Below are positions 1 through 7,222 of a stretch of DNA of 9,288 bases, one piece after another. The position numbers were made by a program, and so were the translations under genes. The notes below the pieces were generated by a model. That model was given only the letters and a program-made list of their open reading frames with translations, was not told where the DNA came from and ran no database searches. Each line of letters starts with the position of its first letter. Position 1 is the stretch's first letter. The DNA is from Flavobacteriales bacterium (lineage in GTDB: Bacteria; Bacteroidota; Bacteroidia; Flavobacteriales_D; Crocinitomicaceae), in NCBI GenBank assembly GCA_947461185.1, contig CANHJY010000059.1:1-9288 (forward strand). The letters run 5' to 3'.

Positions 1-885
1 GCCATTACCTTATTGGTTGCATTCTTTATTTTGTTGAGACAAATTGGAGTGCCGAAATTTGAATTTGATTGGGTATTTTCTTTTGCGATATTAAAAAAGA
101 GTTATCCCTATGCTTTACTTATTTTATTGATGATGGCCTACACCCGAACGGATGCTGTCATGTTGGAGCGGATCCATCCAAATGGTGCTCATGAAGCAGG
201 CGTATACGCTCAAGGATTTCGATTATTAGATGCCTTCTTTATGTTTGGAATGCTTTTCGCAAATTTATTGCTACCCTTATTTTCAAGGCTCATTAAAGAA
301 AAATCTAAACAATTGATACCACTTCTGCAAACCTCTCGAAACCTTTTAGTTGGAGGAAGTATACTCTTGGCATTTCTTTGTGCAAATCAAGCGGAAACGT
401 TATTATCCTATATTTATAATGAAAACATTCCTGAAGCTGCCGGTTGTTTTAAATTTCTTATGTGGGGATTTATTGGAATGTGCTTGAGCTTGATTTATGG
501 CACTTTGCTTACTGCAAAAGGTGATCTTCGATTTTTAAATCAATTATCTGCGGTTGGCATCCTATTGAATGTTGTGCTTAATACACTCTTAATTCCGAAA
601 TACGGAGCTTCTGGTTCAGCAATAGCAACACTAATTACGCAATCCATGACAGCTCTTATTCAAACCCTATACTGTCATAATAAATTGCATCTCGGTAATC
701 ATATGGTTGAGCTTTTTCGTTTTGTTGCATTAGCGCTGGTTTTAATAGTAGTGACAATAGTATTTAGAGACGAAAATTATTCTTGGATTATACTGTTAAT
801 TTCGGGAATTCTTAGTTTGTTCATTTTTAAATTGATTGACATCCGAGGAATCCTTCATTCATTAAAAAATGTTGTCCCAGAATAA
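1..885 (+). CDS. Wzx/MATE-type polysaccharide flippase, C-terminal part (5' end outside window)
   Basis: Inner-membrane protein expected to flip undecaprenyl-linked oligosaccharide units to the periplasm. The frame is open from base 1, giving 294 residues up to the TAA. The TTG at 13 lies inside the protein and is not a real start. What is visible fits the C-terminal two thirds of a 420-500 residue flippase with 12-14 helices: several hydrophobic helices, an internal YTRTDAVML segment (about fragment residues 47-55) followed by GVYAQGFRLLDA, as in polysaccharide-synthesis/MATE proteins, and a C-terminal block (LSAVGILLNVVLNTLLIPKYGASGSAIAT) typical of the Polysacc_synt_C domain. It lies 83 bp upstream of a Wzz-like gene and a Wzy-like gene, which fits a Wzy-dependent assembly set. 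Family assignment is firm. The substrate cannot be told from sequence. Confidence 0.9.
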   Translation, partial: AITLLVAFFILLRQIGVPKFEFDWVFSFAILKKSYPYALLILLMMAYTRTDAVMLERIHPNGAHEAGVYAQGFRLLDAFFMFGMLFANLLLPLFSRLIKEKSKQLIPLLQTSRNLLVGGSILLAFLCANQAETLLSYIYNENIPEAAGCFKFLMWGFIGMCLSLIYGTLLTAKGDLRFLNQLSAVGILLNVVLNTLLIPKYGASGSAIATLITQSMTALIQTLYCHNKLHLGNHMVELFRFVALALVLIVVTIVFRDENYSWIILLISGILSLFIFKLIDIRGILHSLKNVVPE

Positions 886-889
886 AATT

Positions 890-909
890 TAGCGCCTCAA
901 ACTGCGTTA
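890..909 (+). terminator. weak hairpin after the flippase gene
   Basis: TAGCGC (890-895) can pair with GCGTTA (904-909) across an 8-nt loop, giving six pairs including one G-U. A short T run (920-924) follows about ten bases later. The stem is short and the T run is detached, so this is at best an attenuating or partial terminator. The downstream genes may still be co-transcribed with the flippase. Confidence 0.18.
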
Positions 910-916
910 TAAGACC

Positions 917-951
917 TTGTTTTTCTGAACACTTTATTTTAACTAACTTCG
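917..951 (+). promoter_or_regulatory. possible Bacteroidota-type promoter ahead of the wzz-wzy pair
   Basis: TAACTTCG at 944-951 matches the Bacteroidota -7 consensus TAnnTTTG at all but one position. A TTG at 917-919 could act as the -33 element, but the 24-bp gap is longer than usual. It would place transcription start about 10-15 bases before the ATG at 969. This is a plausible but unproven call. The only longer intergenic gap on this strand is here. Confidence 0.3.
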
Positions 952-968
952 CACCACATTAGAAAGTC

Positions 969-1964
969 ATGAGTGAAGAATTGAAAGAAATTGAAAATAC
1001 ACGACAGAATCTACTGGTCTATATTTGGCAAAAGCGAAAAATTCTAATAATTTTTACCGGTATTGTTAGTGTACTATCCTTGGGTGCATCTTTAATGATG
1101 ACTCCTATTTACCGTTCAACGGCTGTTGTATTTCCTGCGGCAACAAGCACGGTGTCTTTTTCGGAGCAGCGAAATGCCAAGGCGGCGGCAATGGATTTCG
1201 GGGAGGAAGAACATGCAGAACAATTGGTTCAAATTCTCCAATCATCAAAAATTAGAGATAAAATTGTAGAACGTTTTGATTTAATGAATCACTACGGAAT
1301 TTCGAAGGATGATGCCAATAAGCATTACAAACTTATTCAGAAGTACAATAATAATTTTGCTTTCGTAAGAACTAGATATGGATCAATTCAAATTGATGTT
1401 TTGGACAGGGATCCCGAAAAGGCAGCTGCGATGGCAAATAAAATTGTTGATCTCATTGATACTGTAAAAAATGAAATGGTTGCGGAAAGAACGCTTCCAG
1501 CATTTGGAATTAATAAAAGAAAGAAGGAACAGTTGGAAAAGGATCGAAATTTAATTTTGGCCAAATTAGATTCTCTAAGTTCGCTTGGCGTCATGTCCTT
1601 AGATGGCCGAACAAACTTGTTTCAGGCTTATGTTGATGCAAAAAACCCTACTGAAAAAGCAGAGTTAAGAAGAACAATTGACGTCAACCTAAAGCATGGA
1701 TCAACCTTCGATGGTTTGGAATTCATCCGAAATGAAAAGATTATGCAGCTGGAAGAATTCCAAGTTTCATATGAGCAAGCGGAGTCAGATGCAAACGCTC
1801 AATTCAACCATAAATTCGTAGTTGAAAAGGCTGTAGTTGCTGATAAAAAAGACCGTCCAAAGCGTATGATTATCGTTTTATTATCTACAATTGGAGCTTT
1901 CGTATTCATGGTCTTTTTGTTATTAATTAGAGATCGTATTAGAGAATTGAAGCGCTTAGGTTAA
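969..1964 (+). CDS. Wzz-type polysaccharide chain-length regulator
   Basis: A 331-residue polysaccharide co-polymerase of the inner membrane, expected to form oligomers that set the chain length of the glycan made by the Wzy-like neighbour. The layout is classical: short cytoplasmic N-terminus, first helix at about residues 24-44, a periplasmic region of about 255 residues rich in charged alpha-helix (coiled-coil-like around 180-200 and 255-275), and a second helix at about 300-320 followed by a basic tail. The PIYRSTAVVFP segment at 45-55 is the usual post-TM1 strand. Before the second helix only P297-K298 and G309 remain of the proline/glycine signature of classical Wzz. There is no Walker or tyrosine-rich kinase domain, so it is not a BY-kinase fusion. 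Its stop overlaps the next start by one base (TAATG). The ATG at 969 is the natural start because it leaves a short cytoplasmic lead. Family is confident; target polymer is unknown. Confidence 0.88.
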   Translation: MSEELKEIENTRQNLLVYIWQKRKILIIFTGIVSVLSLGASLMMTPIYRSTAVVFPAATSTVSFSEQRNAKAAAMDFGEEEHAEQLVQILQSSKIRDKIVERFDLMNHYGISKDDANKHYKLIQKYNNNFAFVRTRYGSIQIDVLDRDPEKAAAMANKIVDLIDTVKNEMVAERTLPAFGINKRKKEQLEKDRNLILAKLDSLSSLGVMSLDGRTNLFQAYVDAKNPTEKAELRRTIDVNLKHGSTFDGLEFIRNEKIMQLEEFQVSYEQAESDANAQFNHKFVVEKAVVADKKDRPKRMIIVLLSTIGAFVFMVFLLLIRDRIRELKRLG

Positions 1965-3403
1965 TGCTACAAGCCTCGCGTTCAAATAGTTTTGTCATTT
2001 TTTGTGCATTGGCATTTATTGCACTGAGTTTGTTTTTTATTTGGAGCGAACAAGTCTACCTAACGCTTTTTCCACTCGTCTTAATGGCCATTTATTTTTG
2101 TGTTTATGAGACAAAATGGGCATTTTTAGGACTGGCTTTTTTCACGCCATTATCAGTAAATATCGAGGAATGGACGAGTAGTTTTGGATTGTTTGTTCCA
2201 ACAGAGCCGGTTCTATTCGGATTTATGGTCATGCTGATTGCTTTAAACTTGAGAAAGAATATCATTGTTCCAGAGTTTTGGCAAAATCCCATAATTTGGG
2301 CAATTGGACTTTATCTTTTTTGGATTGGAATAACATGTATTACGAGTACAAATCCAATGATTTCAATTAAGTTTCTTGTTGCCAGGTTGTGGTTTATTAT
2401 TCCTATGCTTGTTTTTGGTTCATTGGTATTTTTAGAATCGAGATATGTTAAATGGTTTTTATGGCTATTTATCTGTGGGATGGTTGTGGTGATGCTTTAC
2501 ACCTTATTGACGCATGCTTCCTATCGATTTGGGGAAAAAGAAAGTCATTGGGTCATGTGGCCTTTTTTTAAAGATCATACGATTTATGGAGCCATCGTAG
2601 CGTTGATTGTTCCGCTTTTATTTGGATTGTATTTCAGCAAGAAACATTCGCCTTTGGTACAAGCGATTGTTTTGGGCTTTATTTTGATCAATCTTTTGGC
2701 TTTATATTTTTCATATACTCGAGCAGCTTGGCTCAGTATTTTTGCTGCCTTAGGCGTTTGGGCGCTTATTCATTTCAGAGTCAAATTCTCCATATTATTA
2801 GGAATCACCTTGTTTTTTGGAGTTGTTTTATGGTATTCATGGGATGGAATACAAATGGAATTGGAACGCAATAAGTTTGAACATACCACAGAAGAATTTA
2901 GTGAAAGATTGCAATCTGCAACCAATGTTACTACTGATGCTTCGAATTTGGAGCGCATCAATCGATGGTCATGTGCCATTGCAATGTTTAAGGAAAGACC
3001 AGTTTTTGGTTTTGGACCTGGCACATACGCTTTTGAATATGCGCGGTTTCAGGAACCAGAGAATTTAACTATCATTTCTACCAACTTTGGAAATATGGGT
3101 AACGCACATAGCGAATACCTCGGACCCCTATCCGAAACAGGATTGATGGGTCTTTTAACATTGATATTAGTTATTGCCGTTATTTTCTATAAAGCAATTA
3201 CCTTGTACTATTCATGGCCAGAAAAAGATAAAGAAAATAGGGTAATTATTTTGGCAATAATTCTTTCGCTTACCACTTATTTTGTTCATGGTATTTTGAA
3301 TAACTTTCTGGACACAGATAAAGCTGCTGTTCCAATATGGGGCATGGTCGCTATCCTTATTGCAATGGAAATCAGATTGAAAAAAAAGAAAGCTATTGCT
3401 TAA
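1964..3403 (+). CDS. O-antigen polymerase/ligase family membrane protein (Wzy/WaaL, Wzy_C domain)
   Basis: A 479-residue integral membrane protein with roughly a dozen hydrophobic helices. The Wzy_C-family core starts around SYTRAAWL (250-257), with an arginine at 253. A long polar stretch of about 100 residues (about 291-395, presumably periplasmic) carries ERINRW (330-335), FGFGPGTY (348-355) and NAHSEYLGPLSETGL (380-394). The His-382 segment corresponds to the conserved loop histidine of this superfamily. Such enzymes use undecaprenyl-pyrophosphate glycans as donor and either polymerise repeat units (Wzy) or ligate them to an acceptor (WaaL). Sequence alone does not separate the two; direct coupling to a Wzz-like gene favours polymerase. 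Its ATG shares one base with the wzz stop, so translation is probably coupled. Its last 11 bases overlap the end of the opposing EnvC-like gene. The C-terminus is a basic KKKK-type tail encoded by an A-rich run. Confidence 0.87.
   Translation: MLQASRSNSFVIFCALAFIALSLFFIWSEQVYLTLFPLVLMAIYFCVYETKWAFLGLAFFTPLSVNIEEWTSSFGLFVPTEPVLFGFMVMLIALNLRKNIIVPEFWQNPIIWAIGLYLFWIGITCITSTNPMISIKFLVARLWFIIPMLVFGSLVFLESRYVKWFLWLFICGMVVVMLYTLLTHASYRFGEKESHWVMWPFFKDHTIYGAIVALIVPLLFGLYFSKKHSPLVQAIVLGFILINLLALYFSYTRAAWLSIFAALGVWALIHFRVKFSILLGITLFFGVVLWYSWDGIQMELERNKFEHTTEEFSERLQSATNVTTDASNLERINRWSCAIAMFKERPVFGFGPGTYAFEYARFQEPENLTIISTNFGNMGNAHSEYLGPLSETGLMGLLTLILVIAVIFYKAITLYYSWPEKDKENRVIILAIILSLTTYFVHGILNNFLDTDKAAVPIWGMVAILIAMEIRLKKKKAIA
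3380..3401 (-). terminator. possible terminator for the minus-strand operon
   Basis: Read on the minus strand, AAGC-AATA-GCTT (3401 down to 3390) forms a 4-bp stem with a tetraloop. It is followed by TTC and then eight consecutive T (3387 down to 3380). It overlaps the EnvC stop codon and lies inside the opposing polymerase gene. The T tract is good but the stem is very short, so the call is tentative. No comparable structure serves the plus-strand unit at this junction. Confidence 0.25.
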
Positions 3404-4724
3404 GCCAAAGGGAAGGATTTAAACATTGTATACCGCCATCCGAAACCAAATGAATTTCAAAATGTGATAAGGATAATTTGCTGTCATCTTTTGAAATCAA
3501 TGTTCCAATTACTTGTTTCGTTGTTACCACATCGCCTGCACTGACGTTTGTTTCACTCAAATTACTATAGGCAGTTCTGTAATTGCCATGTTTGATAATT
3601 ACTACTTTTCCAGCACCAGGTATATTTAATACACTTGTTACTTCTCCTTCAAAAACCGCTCGTACAGATGCATTGAGGGGCGCACTAATATCTACCCCAT
3701 TGTTATTGGTATAAACATTACTCAATGTAGGGTGTGCATTTTTTCCAAAACTTTCTGTAATAGTTCCGCTTTCAACAGGCCATGGCAATTTGCCTTTATT
3801 ACTTTCAAAGTTTTTACCAAGAGATACCGCCTCTTTTGTTGGGGTAAGAACGACCTCTTTTTTTACTGTTGAATTGGAGCTCGCAGTTTCTTTTTTAGCA
3901 GTTGAAGAAGCGTTGTTTGTGTTTGTTGATGGCGAGGATGAATTTGATTTCTTTTTTGCTGTTTCTTCCTCTTTCTTTTTGCGTTTCTTTTCTTCAGCAA
4001 GGATTTCATCTTGAATGGCTTGCGTAATTTTTCTGCTCAAATCATCTCTTTTTCTTTCTTCTTCACGAAGCTGTCCAATTAGCACTGACTCTTCAGATTT
4101 AAATCTTAAATAAGCTTGTTCCTGTGAAATTTTGTCTGCTTCAATTGATGCTTTCTCAGAAATTTTTTGATTCAACAATTGTGATTTATAAATTTTTTCC
4201 TTGTCGATATATGCTATTTCTTCCTTAATCAGATTTTGATTTTGAACAATAATTTGAAATTGCTTTTTTTCTAGATCAGCAATACGTTCTAAGTATTCAG
4301 CTCTTTTAATAGCTTCATTATAACTTGTTGCTGAAAAAATATACATCATTTTACCGTATTTATTTCGGTGTTTGTATGCATAAAGCAGCAGTTTTTTATA
4401 CTGTTCCTTTAATAACTTAATTTTGTCTTGTAATTCGATAATATCAGCCTCTTTTTCAACCATTTTGATTTCAGCATTTCTTACCTGGTTGTCGTAGTTT
4501 TGAACCAGATCCTCCCTATATCGAATTTGGTTATCTATCAATTGTAATTCCGTAAGCGATTGTGATGTGTTACTCTTAGTTTGAGACAATAGGCTTTTTG
4601 TATTAGCTATCTTTTTCTCAAGTCGGGCTTGCTCATCTTTTAACTTTACGCTTGCCGATTGGGAAAGCGCAATTCCATTAATACCCCAAAAAAGGATAAG
4701 TAAGATTTTATTCACATTTTTCAT
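3393..4724 (-). CDS. EnvC-like murein hydrolase activator (coiled coil + degenerate LytM/M23 domain)
   Basis: Periplasmic protein expected to activate peptidoglycan amidases at division rather than cut murein itself. With the ATG at 4724 it has 443 residues and a clean signal peptide (MKNVNKILLILFWGINGIALSQ, likely cleaved around 21/22). An ATG at 4748 would add eight residues and lengthen the overlap with the upstream gene. Residues about 23-242 are a long heptad-rich coiled coil. About 244-297 is a K/S/T/N-rich linker. About 312-443 is a LytM domain beginning LPWPV. The M23 motifs are degenerate: the HxGxD histidine is Asn-341 (Asp-345 kept), the YxHL histidine is Asn-388 (YSNL), and the HxH pair is Leu-419/His-421 (SHFE). 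This fits the amidase-activator class, such as E. coli EnvC. It overlaps the DUF4292 gene by 17 bp upstream and the opposing polymerase gene by 11 bp at its 3' end. A cognate amidase is not in the window. Family is firm; the activator role is inferred. Confidence 0.9.
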   Translation of the reverse strand: MKNVNKILLILFWGINGIALSQSASVKLKDEQARLEKKIANTKSLLSQTKSNTSQSLTELQLIDNQIRYREDLVQNYDNQVRNAEIKMVEKEADIIELQDKIKLLKEQYKKLLLYAYKHRNKYGKMMYIFSATSYNEAIKRAEYLERIADLEKKQFQIIVQNQNLIKEEIAYIDKEKIYKSQLLNQKISEKASIEADKISQEQAYLRFKSEESVLIGQLREEERKRDDLSRKITQAIQDEILAEEKKRKKKEEETAKKKSNSSSPSTNTNNASSTAKKETASSNSTVKKEVVLTPTKEAVSLGKNFESNKGKLPWPVESGTITESFGKNAHPTLSNVYTNNNGVDISAPLNASVRAVFEGEVTSVLNIPGAGKVVIIKHGNYRTAYSNLSETNVSAGDVVTTKQVIGTLISKDDSKLSLSHFEIHLVSDGGIQCLNPSLWLKQ

Positions 4725-5529
4725 AACCCTCAGGAATTTTAAATACAAGAGCTTGAGGTTGATTCACCTCTGCTTTGTTGTAATCTAGTTGAACGAAAAT
4801 TTTATTAGTTCTTACTTCTATATCTAATATTATTTTGGCAGGAATTTGAAATCCATCTATTGCTGTCCTACCTTCAAGATTCAGATTAATGTTAGCCTCT
4901 TCAATTGGACTGTAAATATGCATTCCTTCGAGTGTTTTCGATTGCGTATTCATCTTGTAGGTGTAATACATGCCCAATTCCAGTTCAGCGGCGTTGAGAT
5001 GAGCTCTCTTTTTCCACTCTTTTTTTGTAAAATTGGAAATCAATAAATTATCGTCTTCTGAAAAAATATAGTATAGTCTAGTTGAATCGAAATCTATTGG
5101 TAGACCCAAAAATATTTCTTCGAAATTGGAATAAGTGAAATCAACACCTACAACACTTTTGAGCATATCAATACTTTCTTTTTGGTAGCATTTGTCTTTT
5201 TTATTTACAATTGATGCAGAATCATTAGTAATTATGGCGTTAATAATTGGAACAGATGCATAAGTGATAAGGGTATTTATGGCACTATCTTTTACCATTC
5301 TTAGCGAAGTCTTGAAATTGTAATTTTGCGTATTGCTTTTAAATTCAGAATCCATTTTAGCATAAAAAAAGTCAGGTTTATGCTTACTTACACTATCGAG
5401 AATATGCATCCATTGCTTATCTGAATAAATCGATTCATCAGCATTCCTTAGTTCTCCTATTTTTTTAGAACAAGAAAATAGTATCAACGAAAAAATGAAA
5501 ATGAGGGAATACTTAATACTGAGGTTCAT
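4708..5529 (-). CDS. DUF4292 lipoprotein, possibly LolB-like
   Basis: A 273-residue lipoprotein with a lipobox LFSC ending at Cys-20, after a hydrophobic segment. The mature N-terminus SKKIGEL is basic, unlike the acidic signals that send Bacteroidota lipoproteins to the surface, so it probably faces the periplasm. The body resembles DUF4292: FFYAKMDSEF (54-63), TSLRMVKDSAIN (74-85), then IITNDSASIVNK (99-110), YSNFEEIFLGLP (133-144), and a beta-rich second half ending in an LDYNKAEVNQP strand. The order of beta strands, the TxDS motif and the following 'LxG' helix recall LolA/LolB proteins that carry lipoproteins across the periplasm. That link is my inference from memory and pattern, not a computed match. 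It overlaps the TPR gene by 17 bp and the EnvC-like gene by 17 bp, so all three are probably translated together. Family naming is fairly sure; function is unproven. Confidence 0.82.
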   Translation of the reverse strand: MNLSIKYSLIFIFSLILFSCSKKIGELRNADESIYSDKQWMHILDSVSKHKPDFFYAKMDSEFKSNTQNYNFKTSLRMVKDSAINTLITYASVPIINAIITNDSASIVNKKDKCYQKESIDMLKSVVGVDFTYSNFEEIFLGLPIDFDSTRLYYIFSEDDNLLISNFTKKEWKKRAHLNAAELELGMYYTYKMNTQSKTLEGMHIYSPIEEANINLNLEGRTAIDGFQIPAKIILDIEVRTNKIFVQLDYNKAEVNQPQALVFKIPEGYEKCE

Positions 5530-7222
5530 AAAATTGTTTTGTATTGATTTTTTTGTCTAGGACTAAATTATTCGAACCCAGTACTTTTGCTTCTAGCCAG
5601 AATGATACCGCTTTGTCCACGTTGCCTGTTTTAAAATATGCGTCACCAAGGTGTTCAACAATAAATGGATCAGTTGGCTCCAATTCTTGAGCATTTAAAA
5701 AATATCCTAATGCTTCTTGGTATTTTCCTTTTTGGAACAAAATAAGTCCCTTGGTGTCAATATAATTAGACTGCTGACTTTCAAGCAGTAAGGCTTCATC
5801 TATCATTTTTTCTGCGATGTCCAACTTGTAATTGTATTGAGCAAGACGAAAAGCGAAATTGTTTTTAAATAAAGTATTGTTTTTATTTTTTTCAATAGCA
5901 ATATTATAGGCTTTAATGGCATCATCTTTTTTGTTGAGACCAAAATAAGCTTCACCTAGTTGGGCATAAATTTCTGATGACATGACTTCATCTCCGGTAG
6001 AAAAGTCCTTTCCAATAGATAAGACATCAATCGCTTCTTGATATTCATGTATTTGAACAGCGGCTATTCCATTGAGCAAATAAACTGTCGCAACAGCGGG
6101 AAAATATTCCAAGCATTTTTTACTATCTGTATATAGATCTCCAAATTTACTGGCTTGATACTCCATCAGTAATACTTGATTCCAAATGGGATATTGATTT
6201 TGTTCAAATTCTAGGGCCTTTCGATACGCATTTAATGCCTCTTCATTTTTTTCATCTTTCAATAAAAAATCACCTTTAATTGAATAAGGTTTTGCTTGAT
6301 CTGGATAGGTACTTATCAGGGCGTCTAGGATAGCGTATATGGCTGGATCAACTTTAAAGTCGCTTTCATATAATGTAATCAGCACTTTCATTTTAGTATC
6401 TAAATCAATATCCGTGCAAGAGATCGCCAATTTAAATTCATTCATTGCCAACTCCATTTCACCTTTTTGTTGGTAAATATCGGCCAATGCCATGTGTGCA
6501 TTTCCATTTTGAGGATCAGATTCGACAAGTTGCTTTAAAAATGTTAATGCTTCGGTTTGTTTCCCTTGTTGAAAATATAAATCGATTAAAAATCCAAGAA
6601 TTTGTGGGTCTTCAGGGAATAATTTTCTTGCCTCCATTAGTTCATTTTCAGCTTTATCCCATTCCTTTAATTGCACATACAATTGGAATTTTTGAATAGA
6701 CAGCTCTGGAAACAGACCCATTTGATCTTCAGTTTTGTCAAAGGCTTTTATGGCATCGGAAATTTTACCGTCACGAACTAAAGATTCAGCATAGCCATAT
6801 AACCACTCTACATTTCGCGGTTCATAATCCAAGAGTTTTTCAAAGTAATTTACTGCTAAATTGAATTCTCCTTTTTCAAAGTTCATGTAAGCCATTTCTT
6901 GAATGTACCATATGTTCCCTGGGTCTAGATCAGCTGCCTGCGCTATATATTCTGATGACTTGGCCAAGTCATTTTTCATGAGATACAATTCAGAAAGCGC
7001 ATAATAAACTGCATCGTCGTTATTTTTCATCGCAATGCACCCTTCGAATGCACTAATTGCATCATCTATTTGTCCGCGCATTTTAAGTCGAACCGCCTCA
7101 TGAAATTTTTCAATGTAAGGGAAGTCGGCAGATGAATGGCCAGGATTATCTTTTGCATCTTTAGCCGTTTTACAAGCAGTTAGCAATGCAATCGCAAATA
7201 CCCATATTAGAATATGCCTCAT
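5513..7222 (-). CDS. TPR-repeat lipoprotein
   Basis: A 569-residue envelope lipoprotein: a short signal with lipobox LTAC ending at Cys-17, then a mature KTAKDAKD linker, then tetratricopeptide repeats covering nearly all the rest. About a dozen TPR-like helix pairs can be followed, for example around 73-106 (DAVYYALSELYLMKNDLAKS), 107-140, 240-270 (NAHMALADIYQQKGEMELAM), 410-450 (AQLGEAYFGLNKKDDAIKAY), and near the C-terminus (FIVEHLGDAYFKTGNVDKAV). No enzymatic domain is visible, so it should act as a protein-binding scaffold at a membrane, probably on the periplasmic side. Its ATG overlaps the nucleotidyltransferase stop (ATGA), and its 3' end overlaps the DUF4292 start by 17 bp. From memory, Bacteroidota genomes often keep a TPR lipoprotein of this size just before DUF4292. 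Partner and exact role are unknown. Confidence 0.85.
   Translation of the reverse strand: MRHILIWVFAIALLTACKTAKDAKDNPGHSSADFPYIEKFHEAVRLKMRGQIDDAISAFEGCIAMKNNDDAVYYALSELYLMKNDLAKSSEYIAQAADLDPGNIWYIQEMAYMNFEKGEFNLAVNYFEKLLDYEPRNVEWLYGYAESLVRDGKISDAIKAFDKTEDQMGLFPELSIQKFQLYVQLKEWDKAENELMEARKLFPEDPQILGFLIDLYFQQGKQTEALTFLKQLVESDPQNGNAHMALADIYQQKGEMELAMNEFKLAISCTDIDLDTKMKVLITLYESDFKVDPAIYAILDALISTYPDQAKPYSIKGDFLLKDEKNEEALNAYRKALEFEQNQYPIWNQVLLMEYQASKFGDLYTDSKKCLEYFPAVATVYLLNGIAAVQIHEYQEAIDVLSIGKDFSTGDEVMSSEIYAQLGEAYFGLNKKDDAIKAYNIAIEKNKNNTLFKNNFAFRLAQYNYKLDIAEKMIDEALLLESQQSNYIDTKGLILFQKGKYQEALGYFLNAQELEPTDPFIVEHLGDAYFKTGNVDKAVSFWLEAKVLGSNNLVLDKKINTKQFYEPQY

Noticed and set aside
13..15. TTG as start of the left flippase
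   Set aside because: The frame is open to base 1 and the preceding residues are also hydrophobic; the protein lacks its N-terminal helices, so the true start lies outside the window.
3834..3997. K/S/T/N-rich low-complexity stretch with three TxKK-type motifs, considered as a coding tandem repeat
   Set aside because: The copies are short and irregular; it is best read as a flexible linker between coiled coil and LytM domain.
3790..4014. Plus-strand ORF opposite the EnvC linker, with many Phe and Ser residues
   Set aside because: It is the complement of the K/E/S-rich linker and coiled coil of the EnvC-like gene, and has no independent start context or recognisable domain.
4725..4748. Longer start for the EnvC-like gene at 4748
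   Set aside because: It adds MYLKFLRV before a signal peptide that already begins well at the ATG at 4724, and would extend the overlap with the DUF4292 gene to 41 bp. It cannot be fully excluded.
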